Shown: piece after piece, positions 6,246 through 7,499 of the stretch
How the letters are laid out: each line of letters starts with the position of its first letter
How positions within the stretch are numbered: the first letter of the stretch is position 1
Assembly: GCA_964632845.1 (NCBI GenBank)
Contig: CAZWDU010000031.1
Span: 1-7,499, forward strand
Direction of reading: 5' to 3'
From: JAOZHU01 sp964632845
Lineage (GTDB): Archaea > Thermoproteota > Bathyarchaeia > Bathyarchaeales > Bathycorpusculaceae
DNA length: 7,499 bases
Translations under genes and position numbers: made by a program
Notes under the pieces: model-generated
Seen by the model: the letters and a program-made list of their open reading frames with translations, nothing else
Databases searched by the model: none
What the model was told of the DNA's origin: nothing

Positions 6246-7499
6246 CTACAGCTTAGGCTCTACTGGTAAAGTTATAGTGAAAGTTGTTCCTTTGCCCACG
6301 GTGCTTTTAACCGTGATTTTGCCGCCGTGGGCTTCTACTATGCGCTTGCAGATGGCTAAACCGAAGCCCATACCCTGCGCTTTCGTGGTAAACAATGGTG
6401 TGAACAACTTGGCCATAACCTCTTCTGATATGCCCTTACCCGTGTCTGCAAAGGTGATATTCACGTTGCCTTTTGCTGTCGTGCTTCTGATTTTCAATGT
6501 GCCTCCTTCAGGCATTGCTTCAATCGCGTTCTTGATGAGGTTAGTGGATACTCTAACCATCTTGCTCACATCAGCCTTAATCTGGGGTTTGTCTAAGGTG
6601 TAGTCTGCGATTTTGACTTTGGATGGAATTTGAATCATCGACAAGGCTTCCTTCAAAAGTGACTTGGGCGAGCATCCTATAAGATCCAAATGCATTTCTC
6701 GTGAGTAATCCAGCAGGTCGCCTATTATTCTGTTTGCATGATCAATTGATTTGTCTATGACATCAAGCATCTCTTTTTCGCTGGTGTCTGCGCAGGGTGT
6801 ATATTTCTTTTTCAAGTAGTATGCAGCGTTTTTGATTCCTGTTAGCGGGTTACGCAGGTCATGTCCAACCATTCCAGCTAATTCACCAATGGCAGCCATT
6901 CTCTCAGATTGCACAAGTTTAGCGTGAGCTTGCTTCAATTGTTCAGTTCTTTTTTCAACTAACTGCTCTAACCCCATAGAGTACTCTGCTAGTTCACTTT
7001 GCAGACGTTTCATTTCAGTTATATCCCGTGCAATGCTCAAAATTGCTTGTTTTCCTTGGAAAGTCACGAGGCTGGAGCTAATCTCCACTGGAATAATCTT
7101 TCCGTCTTTTGTAGTGTGTGTCGTTTCAAAAATTTGTATTTGAGAGACGGGCATTTCTTTGGCAAGTTTTCTTATTTGTTCTCGGCTTAGGCTGCTGTCG
7201 ATGTCTGCGGGTCCCATGGAAAGCAATTCTTCTCTGGAGTATCCCAGAACCTTGACTGCGGCGTCATTCACATCCACAAAATGTGCATCAAAATCTATTA
7301 CACATGCAGTGTCATTCATTCCGTTAATTAATGCCCGATACTTCTCTTCGCTCATCCTTAAAGCGTCTTCAGCTTTCTTGCGCTCAGAAACATCCCTTAT
7401 AAGCCCTAACAAATGCGTCTTATTATCAAGTTTCAATGGTGAAACAGAAAGGTCTATTGGGAATTCTTCGCCGTTTTTTCTACGAACTGGAAGGCTGAG
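6246..7499 (-). CDS. PAS-domain sensor histidine kinase, N-terminus beyond the window
   Basis: The open frame runs without a stop to the window edge, so this is the C-terminal 417 residues of a longer protein. The visible part begins within a PAS domain: LPVRRKNGEEFPIDLSVSP, then LGLIRDVSERKKAE at 31-44. A second complete PAS domain follows at about 50-165, with DGKIIPVEISSS and SIARDITEMKR at its end. A long charged coiled coil (about 163-200) leads to the HisKA domain with GHDLRNPLTGI, phospho-accepting H213. The ATPase domain has the N-box NLIKNAIEAM (N324 probably the key Asn), the G1 box DTGKG at 352-356, an F-box LFTPLFTTK and the G2 box GMGFGLAI from 376. It is thus a complete kinase core. 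No membrane segment is visible, suggesting a cytoplasmic sensor of redox state, ligand or light, unless the missing part holds one. The TTG at 7436 is internal to the first PAS domain and is not the start. The kinase is cotranscribed with the receiver gene, its likely phosphorylation partner. Confidence 0.94.
   Translation of the reverse strand, partial: LSLPVRRKNGEEFPIDLSVSPLKLDNKTHLLGLIRDVSERKKAEDALRMSEEKYRALINGMNDTACVIDFDAHFVDVNDAAVKVLGYSREELLSMGPADIDSSLSREQIRKLAKEMPVSQIQIFETTHTTKDGKIIPVEISSSLVTFQGKQAILSIARDITEMKRLQSELAEYSMGLEQLVEKRTEQLKQAHAKLVQSERMAAIGELAGMVGHDLRNPLTGIKNAAYYLKKKYTPCADTSEKEMLDVIDKSIDHANRIIGDLLDYSREMHLDLIGCSPKSLLKEALSMIQIPSKVKIADYTLDKPQIKADVSKMVRVSTNLIKNAIEAMPEGGTLKIRSTTAKGNVNITFADTGKGISEEVMAKLFTPLFTTKAQGMGFGLAICKRIVEAHGGKITVKSTVGKGTTFTITLPVEPKL

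Noticed and set aside
7434..7436. TTG as the start codon of the histidine kinase
   Set aside because: The frame stays open to the window edge and the residues before it complete a PAS domain, so the codon is an internal leucine.

Overview
The window looks like chromosomal DNA of an archaeon. The strongest evidence is PurP-family enzymes (formate- and ATP-dependent AICAR formylation, a mainly archaeal route), TATA-like elements about 25 bp upstream of near-leaderless start codons, and a Shine-Dalgarno sequence that matches the archaeal 16S 3' end exactly. The PurP proteins, the moderate base composition and the soluble PAS histidine kinase with a receiver-only partner would suit an uncultured Thermoproteota/Bathyarchaeia-type or methanogen-like lineage. 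That placement is inference; there is no rRNA gene or other phylogenetic marker here.

Layout: (1) 38-1714 (+), a ClC-family chloride channel/transporter with a C-terminal CBS pair. (2) 1822-5701 (+), a purine cluster: a class II (animal PAICS-like) PurE, then, behind a second probable promoter, purC and two tandem purP-family genes. The last three overlap at their stop/start codons (TAATG and ATGA), so they almost certainly form one translationally coupled operon. (3) 5779-7499 (-), a convergent two-component pair: a PAS histidine kinase whose N-terminus lies beyond the window, followed by a stand-alone receiver protein with a perfect ribosome binding site. Intergenic spaces are all short (no gene-free stretch exceeds 156 bp), and no RNA genes, mobile elements, CRISPR arrays or broken genes were seen.

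The purine genes cover successive steps towards IMP: AIR to CAIR (PurE), CAIR to SAICAR (PurC) and AICAR to FAICAR (PurP). PurB and the final IMP cyclohydrolase are not in the window. The class II PurE uses CO2 directly, so no PurK is needed, and none is seen.

The most interesting item is the first of the two PurP proteins (3522-4619). It keeps the family fold and length but has lost the glycine-rich ATP loop, the PHGSF motif and the C-terminal metal-binding Glu/Asn that its downstream sister keeps. It is therefore either a non-catalytic partner or an enzyme with a changed reaction, locked into the purine operon.
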